Source: a virus. Taken from it: 50,931 bases of DNA. A program made the translations under genes and the position numbers. Position 1 is the first letter of the stretch; every line of letters begins with the position of its first letter. The stretch spans positions 1 through 50,931 of IMG/VR virus record IMGVR_UViG_3300013113_000195; one strand, 5' to 3'. Positions 7,701 through 15,597 of this stretch are shown one piece after another. Under the pieces are notes generated by a model, which worked only from the letters and a program-made list of their open reading frames with translations, did no database searches and was not told the DNA's origin.

Positions 7701-8286
7701 TAAAACAGTAGTTCATTATTTTAAACATAAATGGAAACGAGACAAGGAGGGAAACCAAGTGGACAAAAATACAGTAAACAAATATTTTGGTAGTAACTGG
7801 AAACCAGATTATAAGCACTATGAATACAGTGGCTGGGCATTATTAGACAAAGTAGGACCTAACGATACAGTAATTGATATTGGTTGTGGTTTTAATTCAT
7901 TTAAAGAAAAGTTAGGTGACCGACTTTATGGCTTTGACCCTGCTAATGATAAAGCAGACGAAGTAGTAGGAATTGAAGAATTTGAAGCAAATGGGAAACA
8001 ATGGGATATAGCATTTGTTTTAGGTAGTTTGAATTTTGGCACAGCAGAAGATGTTGAACCACAAGTTCAAAAAGCAGTTGATCTAGTAAAACCGGGCGGT
8101 ATATTATATTGGCGACAAAATCCAGGAATAGGAGATCATCCTTGGAAAGGTGTTGAAGAAATACAGTTTTTTCCTTGGACATTTGAACTTAATTATGAAT
8201 GGGCTAAAAAATATGGTTGTGAAGTACTTGAGTGTAAATGGGACGCCCAAAGTGATAGAATATACTCAGAATGGAAAAAACTTTAA
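7693..8286 (+). CDS. Class I SAM-dependent methyltransferase-like protein, paralogue of the 3149 protein
   Basis: A 197-residue protein starting at TTG 7693, chosen because GGAGG lies at 7682-7686 with a 6-base spacer and the start overlaps the previous stop by 8 bases. Motif I is TVIDIGCGFNSF, then YGFDPANDKAD, IAFVLGSLNFGT and GGILYWRQNPG. The core aligns by eye with the protein at 3149, but it lacks that protein's long N-terminal extension and starts with a basic segment. The acceptor is unknown. It is the last gene before the gp32 leader. Confidence 0.75.
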   Translation: MVNKTVVHYFKHKWKRDKEGNQVDKNTVNKYFGSNWKPDYKHYEYSGWALLDKVGPNDTVIDIGCGFNSFKEKLGDRLYGFDPANDKADEVVGIEEFEANGKQWDIAFVLGSLNFGTAEDVEPQVQKAVDLVKPGGILYWRQNPGIGDHPWKGVEEIQFFPWTFELNYEWAKKYGCEVLECKWDAQSDRIYSEWKKL

Positions 8287-8293
8287 AAAAAGG

Positions 8294-8322
8294 TTGACTT
8301 TCACACTGGTTCTATGTAATAA
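8294..8322 (+). promoter_or_regulatory. Candidate sigma70-type promoter for gp32
   Basis: TTGACT (8294-8299) is followed 17 bases later by TAATAA (8317-8322). The -35 is good, the -10 is weak. It follows directly after the methyltransferase stop and precedes the structured gp32 leader. A TATAAATG late-type box also occurs at 8392-8399. Confidence 0.4.
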
Positions 8323-8390
8323 TGTACTTGTTAAATAAAAATTTAACAACGGAGCCAGTTTTTATTATCATTTTTAGCAAGGAGTGATAA
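8305..8390 (+). promoter_or_regulatory. Structured leader upstream of gp32
   Basis: Three nested or tandem pairings are visible. ACTGGTTC (8305-8312) pairs with GAGCCAGT (8352-8359) and is followed by a T-run. Inside it, TTGTTAAAT (8328-8336) and ATTTAACAA (8341-8349) form a perfect 9-bp hairpin. Then TTATCA (8365-8370) pairs with TGATAA (8385-8390), with AAGGAG in the loop. T4 gene 32 is autoregulated by gp32 binding to a structured leader, so a similar control, or an attenuator, is plausible here. Confidence 0.5.
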
Positions 8391-8464
8391 ATATAAATGT
8401 TAAGACATAATTGGAATTATGTTTTATCAAGGCAATTAACAAAGGCACATAGGAGGCATATATT

Positions 8465-9472
8465 ATGGCATCACTTGCGGAAATACGAGCTAGGCTACAA
8501 GCTCAAGAAACACGCCAATCAGGCAGTAGCACAGGAGGAGATAATGCTATCTTCCCTCACTGGAACATCCAAGAAAACGAAAGTACTACATTAAGGTTTC
8601 TCCCTGATGGAGATTCTAGTAATACATTTTTCTGGGCAGAACGTCAAATGATTCGTTTACCTTTCCAAGGTATTAAAGGCGACGTTAATAGCAAACCTTG
8701 TACGGTACAAGTTCCGTGTATGGAAATGTGGGAACCAGTTGGTTCATGTCCAATCTTGACTGAGGTTCGTCCTTGGTTTAAAGACAGCTCACTAGAGGAC
8801 ATGGGTCGTAAGTACTGGAAGAAACGTTCGTACGTTTTCCAAGGATTTGTTAGAGAAAATCCTCTAACTGAAGATTCAACTCCAGAAAATCCAATCAGAC
8901 GTTTTATTATGGGGCCACAACTCTTTAATATTATTAAAGCAAGTTTAATGGATCCAGAAATGGACGAATTACCAACAGATTCAACTGCTGGACTAGATTT
9001 TCGTGTAACAAAAACCACAAAAGGTGGCTATGCTGATTATTCAACATCTAAATGGGCTCGTAAAGAAACTCCATTAAGTGCTGAAGAACAAACAGCAATT
9101 GACACACATGGGTTGTTTACATTGAATGACTTCTTACCTAAGAAACCGTCAGAAACTGAACTTAACATCATCAAACAAATGTTTGAGGAATCAGTTGATG
9201 GCAAGCCTTACGATACCGAGAAATTTGGTGCTTATTATCGTCCGGCTGGTGTTAGTGCTCCTCAAGGCAGTACACAAACAACTACTTCTACTACGGCAAC
9301 ACCGTCTCCCGCTCCGGCTGTTTCAACACAGCCAGTTGCTGAAACTACAACAGAAGAAGTTAGTACTCCAGCACCGGCTCCAGTAGCAAAGGCTGAGGCT
9401 CCTGTTGAAACAACTTCTGCTAAAAAGGCAGATGATATTCTAGCAATGATTAGAGATCGTCAACAGAAGTAA
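8465..9472 (+). CDS. 32: Single-stranded DNA-binding protein, gp32-like
   Basis: A 335-residue T4-type SSB that coats ssDNA in replication and recombination. The N-terminus (MASLAEIRARLQ) is a basic helix like the cooperativity domain. The core carries TTLRFLPDGD, FWAERQMIRLPFQGIKGD, the Cys-containing stretch VQVPCMEMW...SCP (C79, C85, C95) and VRPWFKD...GRKYWKKRSYVFQGFV, all typical of gp32 of marine T4-like phages. A long Thr/Pro/Ala linker (about 255-315) leads to a short C-terminal tail that ends DDILAMIRDRQQK. It is less acidic than in T4. Shine-Dalgarno AGGAGG is just upstream. It has its own structured leader and a strong terminator, so is a separate transcription unit. Confidence 0.93.
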   Translation: MASLAEIRARLQAQETRQSGSSTGGDNAIFPHWNIQENESTTLRFLPDGDSSNTFFWAERQMIRLPFQGIKGDVNSKPCTVQVPCMEMWEPVGSCPILTEVRPWFKDSSLEDMGRKYWKKRSYVFQGFVRENPLTEDSTPENPIRRFIMGPQLFNIIKASLMDPEMDELPTDSTAGLDFRVTKTTKGGYADYSTSKWARKETPLSAEEQTAIDTHGLFTLNDFLPKKPSETELNIIKQMFEESVDGKPYDTEKFGAYYRPAGVSAPQGSTQTTTSTTATPSPAPAVSTQPVAETTTEEVSTPAPAPVAKAEAPVETTSAKKADDILAMIRDRQQK

Positions 9473-9485
9473 ATCTTAGTAAGTC

Positions 9486-9517
9486 AGTGTAACAGGCTTC
9501 GGTCTGTTACACTTTTA
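9486..9517 (+). terminator. Intrinsic terminator after gp32
   Basis: GTGTAACAG (9487-9495) and CTGTTACAC (9504-9512) form a perfect stem, extended by a G-U pair and a C(TTCG)G tetraloop, followed by TTTT. This is a textbook rho-independent terminator between gp32 and uvsX. Confidence 0.93.
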
Positions 9518-9537
9518 ATTAATCAAGGAAGGCAATT

Positions 9538-10626
9538 ATGGCAAAACCATTTGACGTAAGTAAGTTTAGAAAAGATATAACAAAATCAATTGACGGATTG
9601 TCAATTGGATTTCACGATCCAACAGATTGGGTCTCAACAGGTAATTACTGTTTAAATTATTTAATTAGTGGAGACTTTAATAAAGGTGTACCACTAGGCA
9701 AAGTAACCGTGTTCGCTGGAGAGTCAGGAGCAGGTAAGAGTTATTTTGCGGCTGGTAATATTGTAAAACACGCTCAAGAGCAAGGTATTTTTGTAGTACT
9801 AATTGACTCTGAGAATGCTTTAGATGAAACATGGCTTCATGCTTTGGGTGTAGATACTTCACCTGAAAAACTTTTAAAGTTATCAATGAGCATGATTGAC
9901 GATGTAGCAAAAACTATTTCAACATTTATGAAAGATTACAAATCCATGGAGCCTGAAGAAAGGGCAGATACAAAAGTAATGTTTGTAATTGATTCATTAG
10001 GTATGTTATTAACACCAACAGATGTAGATCAGTTTGATAAGGGCGATATGAAAGGTGATATGGGTAGAAAACCTAAAGCACTTACGGCTCTTGTTCGTAA
10101 TACTGTTAATATGATTGGTGCTTATAACGTAGGTATGGTATGTACAAATCACACTTATGCTTCACAAGATATGTTTGACCCAGATGATAAGATATCAGGA
10201 GGACAAGGATTTATCTATGCTAGTTCTATTGTAGTAGCAATGAAGAAATTGAAACTAAAAGAAGATGAAGCAGGCAATAAAATTAGTGATGTAAGAGGTA
10301 TTAGAGCAGGTTGTAAAGTTATGAAAACAAGATATGCTAAACCTTTTGAAGGTGTACAAGTTAAAATTCCTTATGATAGAGGAATGGATCCTTATAGTGG
10401 ATTACTTGACATGTTTGAAAAGAATGGTGTAGTTGTTAAAGACGGCAATAAACTCAAATATACATCTAGTACTGGAGAAGAAATTAAAGAATTTCGTAAG
10501 CAGTGGACCGGAGAACGATTACAGGTTGTAATGAACGATATCATTTCCGGAGCAAAAAATACAAAAGATGATAATATAAGTAGTGCGGAAGAAGAAATTC
10601 CCGAGGATCAATTTGATAACGAATAA
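9538..10626 (+). CDS. uvsX: UvsX RecA-like recombinase
   Basis: A 362-residue RecA/UvsX family recombinase that forms filaments on ssDNA and drives strand exchange for recombination-dependent replication. Walker A is GESGAGKS (61-68) and Walker B is VMFVIDSLG (147-155). The DNA-binding loop region lies around GDMGRKPKALTALVRNTVNM and a conserved GGQGFIYASSIVVAM follows. The acidic C-terminus (EEEIPEDQFDNE) matches other UvsX proteins. Shine-Dalgarno AAGGAAGG precedes the ATG. Its usual partners gp32 and UvsY-like protein are immediately adjacent. Confidence 0.95.
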   Translation: MAKPFDVSKFRKDITKSIDGLSIGFHDPTDWVSTGNYCLNYLISGDFNKGVPLGKVTVFAGESGAGKSYFAAGNIVKHAQEQGIFVVLIDSENALDETWLHALGVDTSPEKLLKLSMSMIDDVAKTISTFMKDYKSMEPEERADTKVMFVIDSLGMLLTPTDVDQFDKGDMKGDMGRKPKALTALVRNTVNMIGAYNVGMVCTNHTYASQDMFDPDDKISGGQGFIYASSIVVAMKKLKLKEDEAGNKISDVRGIRAGCKVMKTRYAKPFEGVQVKIPYDRGMDPYSGLLDMFEKNGVVVKDGNKLKYTSSTGEEIKEFRKQWTGERLQVVMNDIISGAKNTKDDNISSAEEEIPEDQFDNE

Positions 10627-10635
10627 GGAGAAAAG

Positions 10636-10875
10636 ATGTCAATAGATACTGATATTATCGTTGAAACCTGGTCGGTGCTTAAAGAATATATACCCGAAAA
10701 AGATAGGGAAAAAGCAGGAGAGCATTGGATAGGTATATTACAAGACAACGGGGCCGACAGAGAATTGTTAGACGCCCTAGCAGAAGCAGATGATGTGTTA
10801 GAAACACCAATTGCTGAAATTCTCGAAGAAGAGAATTACGAAGAAGAAGATGACGACGAGATGTATGAGGATTAA
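10636..10875 (+). CDS. Small acidic protein between uvsX and uvsY
   Basis: A 79-residue, very acidic protein with a C-terminal run of Glu and Asp (YEEEDDDEMYED). A small protein of this kind is conserved next to uvsX in marine T4-like phages as I recall them. The TAATG junction at 10873-10877 couples it to the next gene. Function is unknown; location suggests a recombination accessory or a DNA mimic. Confidence 0.75.
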   Translation: MSIDTDIIVETWSVLKEYIPEKDREKAGEHWIGILQDNGADRELLDALAEADDVLETPIAEILEEENYEEEDDDEMYED

Positions 10876-11345
10876 TGAATATTAATAATCAAAACTGGTA
10901 TTCTAAAGTAGTAAATAATCTAGGAAATTTACCCGATTTCCTAGATTACTACAATGGTGTATTAATAACAGCACGTCAAGAATCAAATATTCACGGCAAC
11001 ATAGAAACAAATCTTAAAGAGTTGCCAGCACAAACAGAAGTAAGGTTTAGCGAACTTCAAGAAATTGAGGCTGTGCTAAACTTTCTTAATATACAATTAA
11101 GAAAAATCAGACGTAAACATTTTAAAAATTATTTAGAAAGTTATGCTAGAGCATTGTCAACAAGAGATGCTGAAAAGTATGTTGACGGTGAAGATGAAGT
11201 AATTGACTTTGAAACGTTAATAAATGAAGTAGCACTTTTACGAAATAGATACTTAGGTATTATGAAAGGACTGGAAGCAAAACAATGGCAACTAGGACAT
11301 ATAACACGTTTAAGAACAGCAGGTATGGAAGATGTTAGCCTATAA
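10875..11345 (+). CDS. uvsY: UvsY-like recombination mediator
   Basis: A 156-residue, mostly helical protein. The C-terminus (LRNRYLGIMKGLEAKQWQLG then HITRLRTAGMEDV) resembles the end of T4 UvsY, where a helix followed by a KHI-type segment closes the protein. The middle has basic helices (NFLNIQLRKIRRKHFKNYLE). UvsY loads UvsX on gp32-covered ssDNA, which fits the position directly after uvsX. It is slightly longer than T4 UvsY (137). The identity is inferred from position, helical content and the C-terminal resemblance. Confidence 0.65.
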   Translation: MNINNQNWYSKVVNNLGNLPDFLDYYNGVLITARQESNIHGNIETNLKELPAQTEVRFSELQEIEAVLNFLNIQLRKIRRKHFKNYLESYARALSTRDAEKYVDGEDEVIDFETLINEVALLRNRYLGIMKGLEAKQWQLGHITRLRTAGMEDVSL

Positions 11346-11616
11346 AAAAGCAAGAAAGTTGTTTGCTGAATGGGATAGCATTAAAGACACAACATATGAT
11401 CTTTTTGTAGCACGAAAGAAAAGTTCAATGTACTCTACATTAAACATTTTAATGGAAGATATGAATAGATCTTGTAACGACTATAATAGAATTAATAACA
11501 AAACAAATCTGTACAGATTAATTACAAAATATAAAAAGGCAAAAGATTATTTTGATAATTATAAGTATGAATCAACAATATTAGGAATATCAAATGGATC
11601 TACTATTAAGCAATAA
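11332..11616 (+). CDS. Small basic helical protein
   Basis: A 94-residue Lys/Tyr-rich protein (MLAYKKARKLFAEWDSIKDT) with predicted helices and no recognised motif. The start overlaps the UvsY-like gene by 14 bases and its end overlaps the following methyltransferase by 23 bases, so it belongs to the uvsX operon. Function unknown. Confidence 0.6.
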   Translation: MLAYKKARKLFAEWDSIKDTTYDLFVARKKSSMYSTLNILMEDMNRSCNDYNRINNKTNLYRLITKYKKAKDYFDNYKYESTILGISNGSTIKQ

Positions 11617-12358
11617 TCAAACTAGAGGCCTTCACGCTAGAAAATTTTTAGAAGAACTTTATCAACACCCTGACTTAATGTTAAGTATTAATTCAGTTTT
11701 AGACATTGATTGTAATACTGGAGTAGATTCAGAATGGTGGGCAACACGTATGGATTATGATGAAAAAGATCCTAAGCCTTTAGAAATTGATGTAACAGCA
11801 ATAAGTAGAGTTCATGAAATAAACAAACAAGTTAAAGAACTAGATAGAGTAGAGTATCTGCAAACACCTACTGATTTTTGGACCGTATTAGAATCAAAGT
11901 ATGATGTTGTTTGGTGTCATAATGTATTACACAAGTATCACAACTTTTATAATGTGTTACAAAAAATTAATAGTTTACAAGAAGTAGACGGTATGCTTTG
12001 TATAACAGTTCCAAGAATACACAACATATTTTATAGTGAACCTGATTATAGATTGTATCCTGAGTGTCATACAGATATTAATATAGTAAATTTAATTTAC
12101 GGCTTGTCTTTAGCAGGGTACGATTGTCGTGATGCTTATTTTATGCAAGAAAAAAATAGTAACTTAATTAAGGCAGTAGTATATAAAAATACAGACATTA
12201 TATATGACTTGGATGAAGTTACACCATACGACTTAATGGAAATGGATAGGCTACCTGGATCAATGGTAAATCAACTTAATAAGTTTGGTTACATTAGTAA
12301 TAAGAATTTATTTCTTAGTTGGTTGGACGGTACTCTTGTAGACTATTCAACAATCTAG
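11594..12358 (+). CDS. Class I SAM-dependent methyltransferase
   Basis: A 254-residue methyltransferase with motif I SVLDIDCNTGVDSEWWA (34-50), an acidic motif II (IDVTAIS), motif IV-like VVWCHNVLHKYHNF and motif VI-like DGMLCITVPR. This is the layout of small-molecule or sugar methyltransferases. It opens the accessory carbohydrate island. Its last 44 bases overlap the convergent minus-strand gene. Confidence 0.75.
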   Translation: MDLLLSNNQTRGLHARKFLEELYQHPDLMLSINSVLDIDCNTGVDSEWWATRMDYDEKDPKPLEIDVTAISRVHEINKQVKELDRVEYLQTPTDFWTVLESKYDVVWCHNVLHKYHNFYNVLQKINSLQEVDGMLCITVPRIHNIFYSEPDYRLYPECHTDINIVNLIYGLSLAGYDCRDAYFMQEKNSNLIKAVVYKNTDIIYDLDEVTPYDLMEMDRLPGSMVNQLNKFGYISNKNLFLSWLDGTLVDYSTI

Positions 12359-13199
12359 CCCACGGTATACCTTTAGAAATCTCTTCAACTGTCCATTCAG
12401 TATGTGCTAATTCTATTAGCCATTGTTCTCTATTAGGCCTTAAATTATCTAAGTTCTTAGGGTGTACACTTACAGGATAAGTTAAACTTTCAGGACCAGT
12501 CCAAGATGCTACACCATTTATAGTAGCCTCCATTGCTGGATTGCTACTTTCACTAACAACTAACTTTGTATTTTCTAATGCTTTAGTAAAATCAAAGTTA
12601 TCGTATGTACCTTCTATTTGGATAGCATCTGTATATTGTACATTATATTTTTTCTTTAAATTAATTTCTTCTTTATAGTGTATTCCTCGTTTATGACGAG
12701 GATGATCTCTTATTAATATCTGAGCATCGGTGTGATTTTTTATTTCAAGTATTCTATTTTCATAGTATTGATCTATATGAGGTAAGTTGATCCATTGTTC
12801 ACTTTTTTGGTGTTGCCCACATATAATAATATTATCCCCAAGCAAGTTCCAAGGTTTTAATTTTATACCTAACTGTTTAGGCCTATCAATGTCTAAGTTT
12901 TCTTTGTTACAAAAATTAGCACGACCGTTAATACCATCTATTCCAACTTTCCATGTAACATTTCTGTTTATACCACCAACTTCTAAAACTACAACAGGTT
13001 TTCCTTGCTTGTGAAACTCATTCCACACGGCCCTATTTCCTGCCATTTTTCCGTTCCATAATAATGACCAAATTACAGCAACATCGGCATCTAGTGTATT
13101 TTCTACAACTGTATCAGTTTTTCTAACAGCATTCATCATAGCCTCAAATATTGGCTTACCTGCGATGCTAGAGTTTTTGGTAAAGAAAGATACCTTCAT
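12315..13199 (-). CDS. Glycosyltransferase-like (GT-B/surface-carbohydrate type) protein
   Basis: A 294-residue protein from the ATG at 13199 (MKVSFFTK), chosen because the longer reading has a non-conserved, Ile/Thr-rich extension. Features include DADVAVIWSLLW, KPVVVLEVGG, and a C-terminal LVVSESSNPAMEATINGVAS, which resembles the donor-binding S-x-x-x-x-E-A-x-x-x-G region of GT-B or capsule-type transferases. The protein at 13257 has a parallel motif (NSGAVVKATLEGVPVFS), suggesting two diverged relatives transcribed divergently. No exact donor or acceptor can be named. Confidence 0.6.
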   Translation of the reverse strand: MKVSFFTKNSSIAGKPIFEAMMNAVRKTDTVVENTLDADVAVIWSLLWNGKMAGNRAVWNEFHKQGKPVVVLEVGGINRNVTWKVGIDGINGRANFCNKENLDIDRPKQLGIKLKPWNLLGDNIIICGQHQKSEQWINLPHIDQYYENRILEIKNHTDAQILIRDHPRHKRGIHYKEEINLKKKYNVQYTDAIQIEGTYDNFDFTKALENTKLVVSESSNPAMEATINGVASWTGPESLTYPVSVHPKNLDNLRPNREQWLIELAHTEWTVEEISKGIPWARLLNSLQEYRPTN

Positions 13200-13211
13200 A
13201 AAAGTATTTAC

Positions 13212-13219
13212 AATAAATA
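13212..13219 (+). promoter_or_regulatory. Late-promoter-like box
   Basis: AATAAATA lies in the 57-base divergent gap, 38 bases before the plus-strand start at 13257. It matches the NATAAATA pattern found before other genes in this window. On the opposite strand the gap also has TGTAAATA near the minus gene start. Confidence 0.4.
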
Positions 13220-13256
13220 TTGTAGAATAAGTCAACAAGTGGATAGATAATCGATA

Positions 13257-14126
13257 ATGATATACGGGTACGACACAAGTCGTAAAACAACATCTAAAGT
13301 AGTAAAATTATTTTGTAAGGGTGCTAATGGTCAAGTTAGGCGTTTAGACCAGTTAGATATAGACATCCAAAATTCAAATCCCAATGACTACTTTACTAGT
13401 TTTGGCATTTTAAGAGGTACAGCAGAAGTATATCGCAAAGCACCTAATTATATACATATAGACCATGCTTACTTTCTAGCAGGACATAAACATACAGATG
13501 ATTCGTGGTACCGTGTTACTAAAAACGGTATAAACATGAAAGATATAACAAAGCATTATCCTGAAGATAGATTTAATACATACTTTAAGCAACACGTTAA
13601 TATTAAACCGTGGAGTCTAAATACCAAAGGACATATATTAGTTCTCCCTCCAACTCAACCTACAGCCTGGTATACAGGAGATGAAGATTGGTTAGACACT
13701 ACATTAGAATGGCTGAAAAACGTTACAGATAGAAAAGTTATTGTTAGGTATAAACCTCCAGTAACACACGTTGACGAAAATGGTTTTCCAGTAGGTAGTT
13801 TACAATTTGAAAAAGAATTTCGTGAGATTGAACCTCTTATTAGGCAAACAACGTTTGAAGAAGATTTAGAAAATGCTTATTGTGTGGTTGCTTATAATAG
13901 TGGAGCAGTAGTTAAAGCAACACTAGAAGGAGTTCCTGTATTTTCAACAGAATATGCTTCTTCAAAATCTGTAGCATTTGATTGGAATGATATAGAAAAT
14001 CATAGTAAGTTAAAAGAAGAACCAAATAGGCAACAATATTTTAATGCTTTGTCTTATCATCAATTTACGTTAGGTGAAATGAAAAATGGAGAAGCATGGC
14101 AGTTAATTAAAAAGTGGGTAATATGA
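13257..14126 (+). CDS. Glycosyltransferase-like (GT-B type) protein
   Basis: A 289-residue protein with a GT-B-like C-terminal half: ILVLPPTQPTAWYTGDEDWL begins the second domain, RKVIVRYKPP follows, then AYCVVAYNSGAVVKATLEGV, the segment where GT-B enzymes contact the donor. It mirrors the organisation of the divergently transcribed gene at 12315-13199. The end overlaps the next start as ATGA, so it is co-translated with the kinase-fold gene. Likely part of the surface-modification island; donor unknown. Confidence 0.6.
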   Translation: MIYGYDTSRKTTSKVVKLFCKGANGQVRRLDQLDIDIQNSNPNDYFTSFGILRGTAEVYRKAPNYIHIDHAYFLAGHKHTDDSWYRVTKNGINMKDITKHYPEDRFNTYFKQHVNIKPWSLNTKGHILVLPPTQPTAWYTGDEDWLDTTLEWLKNVTDRKVIVRYKPPVTHVDENGFPVGSLQFEKEFREIEPLIRQTTFEEDLENAYCVVAYNSGAVVKATLEGVPVFSTEYASSKSVAFDWNDIENHSKLKEEPNRQQYFNALSYHQFTLGEMKNGEAWQLIKKWVI

Positions 14127-15076
14127 CAGTAGATAGATTTTCTAAAAATAAAGTTTTTAAACTTGGGTTCAATCGAGATACAGGTAAAGATGATAAAATA
14201 CTTGAGATTCATAGTAGTGGAAATACTGTATATTATGTTAAAGAACAATTAGGGCAGGGAAAAGACGGCCGTACTTATTTTTGTGAACGTAGTAACGACA
14301 ACAGTACATGGATAGTAAAAATACAATCACCTTTTGGGCAAAGTTTTTATCATAGAACAGAAACAATACAAAATATTATCGAGAAAGCAAATTTAGATAA
14401 AGAATTAAGCAACACAATTAATTTTCCTAAAGAAATAAAAACAAATGGCCGAAAGTATGAAGTATTGGGATATCCTTGTAAACAACCATATCTTAAGTAT
14501 GACCCAACAAATAATAGAAGTGAATGGATTGAAGCACTTATTAATTTAGCAAGGTTAAATTCTAAGTTGTTAGAAAATTATATAGCAATACATGATTTTG
14601 GATTTATTGGAATAGCACCTTTAAAAAACTCAACACTTGTAAGTGGGTTAAATTATATGAAAGACAATAATACAGGAGAAACTCGTTGGGTTGATTATGG
14701 CGGAAATGCTTTTTGTACTCTAGAAAATACTCCTGCTTTTATAGAATGGCGAAAGCATGAAGAAAAAAGTAAATTTACTTTTGCTACAAAAAAACCTATG
14801 TTAGGTGTACTTAATAGTACAATGTTAAAGTGGTATTTTTTATTACATATAGAATATCATGTTACACAATATGATGACTTACATACTAAAAATTTAATTG
14901 AAGGTCTTGCGGCAATGCTACAGACTAGTAACAAATTTACTAAGATGGTTGAAACAAACGAGTCAATATTTGAGAGTGATATTTGTAAACAACTTATTAA
15001 TAAAACAGAAAATTTAAATTGGACAAAACCAGAAACATGGAATATAGTCCAGCAAACATTGAAAGGAATAGTGTAG
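14123..15076 (+). CDS. Protein-kinase-fold protein (possible phosphotransferase)
   Basis: A 317-residue protein read from ATG 14123, which overlaps the previous stop as ATGA. The N-terminal lobe shows a glycine-rich loop VKEQLGQGKDGRTYF (39-53) and a candidate ATP lysine in STWIVKIQ (K66). The C-lobe has IAIHDFGFIGIAP (155-166), in the place of a catalytic loop, and RWVDYGGN (188-195), in the place of the metal-binding DFG. The canonical HRD/HxDxxxxN sequence is not exact, so it may be a diverged sugar or small-molecule kinase or a pseudokinase. Neighbours are glycosyltransferases and an acetyltransferase. Confidence 0.55.
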   Translation: MTVDRFSKNKVFKLGFNRDTGKDDKILEIHSSGNTVYYVKEQLGQGKDGRTYFCERSNDNSTWIVKIQSPFGQSFYHRTETIQNIIEKANLDKELSNTINFPKEIKTNGRKYEVLGYPCKQPYLKYDPTNNRSEWIEALINLARLNSKLLENYIAIHDFGFIGIAPLKNSTLVSGLNYMKDNNTGETRWVDYGGNAFCTLENTPAFIEWRKHEEKSKFTFATKKPMLGVLNSTMLKWYFLLHIEYHVTQYDDLHTKNLIEGLAAMLQTSNKFTKMVETNESIFESDICKQLINKTENLNWTKPETWNIVQQTLKGIV

Positions 15077-15111
15077 TGTATACATAATAGTAGCACTAGG
15101 AATAAAGTAAC

Positions 15112-15597
15112 ATGAAAACATTTAAACATCGAGTAGACGACTTTTTTAAATGGGTTAAAGGTACTGAATTAGTTGAGTTAGACGAAATAGATGTATCAGA
15201 AGATCCTGTAAGACCGGAACTAAGTTTGGAATTTAGAAAAAGTTATAGCCGTAAAATTTACGGATTAAGGTATGAAGATCAAATAGAGGGTATTATTTGT
15301 GTAGCATATTGTAATGATGTCCCTCAAAGTGTTAGAGAGTTAGATTTAATAAGTCAAAATGCTCACTTACAAGATAACTTTAATACAGCAGTTGCTTATA
15401 CTGTATGGTCTCGTAAAAGAGGAGCAGGTAAAGAGATTATGGAAAAATTACTAGCACACTTAAAAGAAAAAGGAAACATTGAGCGAGTAGTTACGTTATC
15501 GCCTTTAACTCCAATGGCTACACACTTTCATATTAGGAATGGTGCTAAACTAATTCAACATAATCATACGACACAAAATTTTGAGTATAGTTTATGA
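15112..15597 (+). CDS. GNAT-family acetyltransferase
   Basis: A 161-residue protein. The acetyl-CoA-binding segment is visible as YTVWSRKRGAGKEIMEKLLA, with the RxxGxG/A pattern of the pyrophosphate loop. It is followed by the typical C-terminal strand and THFHIRNGAKLI, near the common N-x-x-S-x-x-x-Y region. The N-terminal 35 residues are extra. It is co-transcribed with glycosyltransferases, so sugar N- or O-acetylation is possible. Confidence 0.65.
   Translation: MKTFKHRVDDFFKWVKGTELVELDEIDVSEDPVRPELSLEFRKSYSRKIYGLRYEDQIEGIICVAYCNDVPQSVRELDLISQNAHLQDNFNTAVAYTVWSRKRGAGKEIMEKLLAHLKEKGNIERVVTLSPLTPMATHFHIRNGAKLIQHNHTTQNFEYSL

Noticed and set aside
8397-8594. Basic 65-residue reading frame across the gp32 leader and start
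   Set aside because: It overlaps the certain gp32 gene by 130 bases in another frame, and its composition looks like translated leader plus a shadow of gp32, although AAGGAG lies 12 bases before its ATG.
13200-13238. Longer N-terminus for the minus-strand glycosyltransferase-like gene
   Set aside because: The added residues are Thr/Ile-rich without any conserved pattern, and MKVSFFTK starts the first beta strand.
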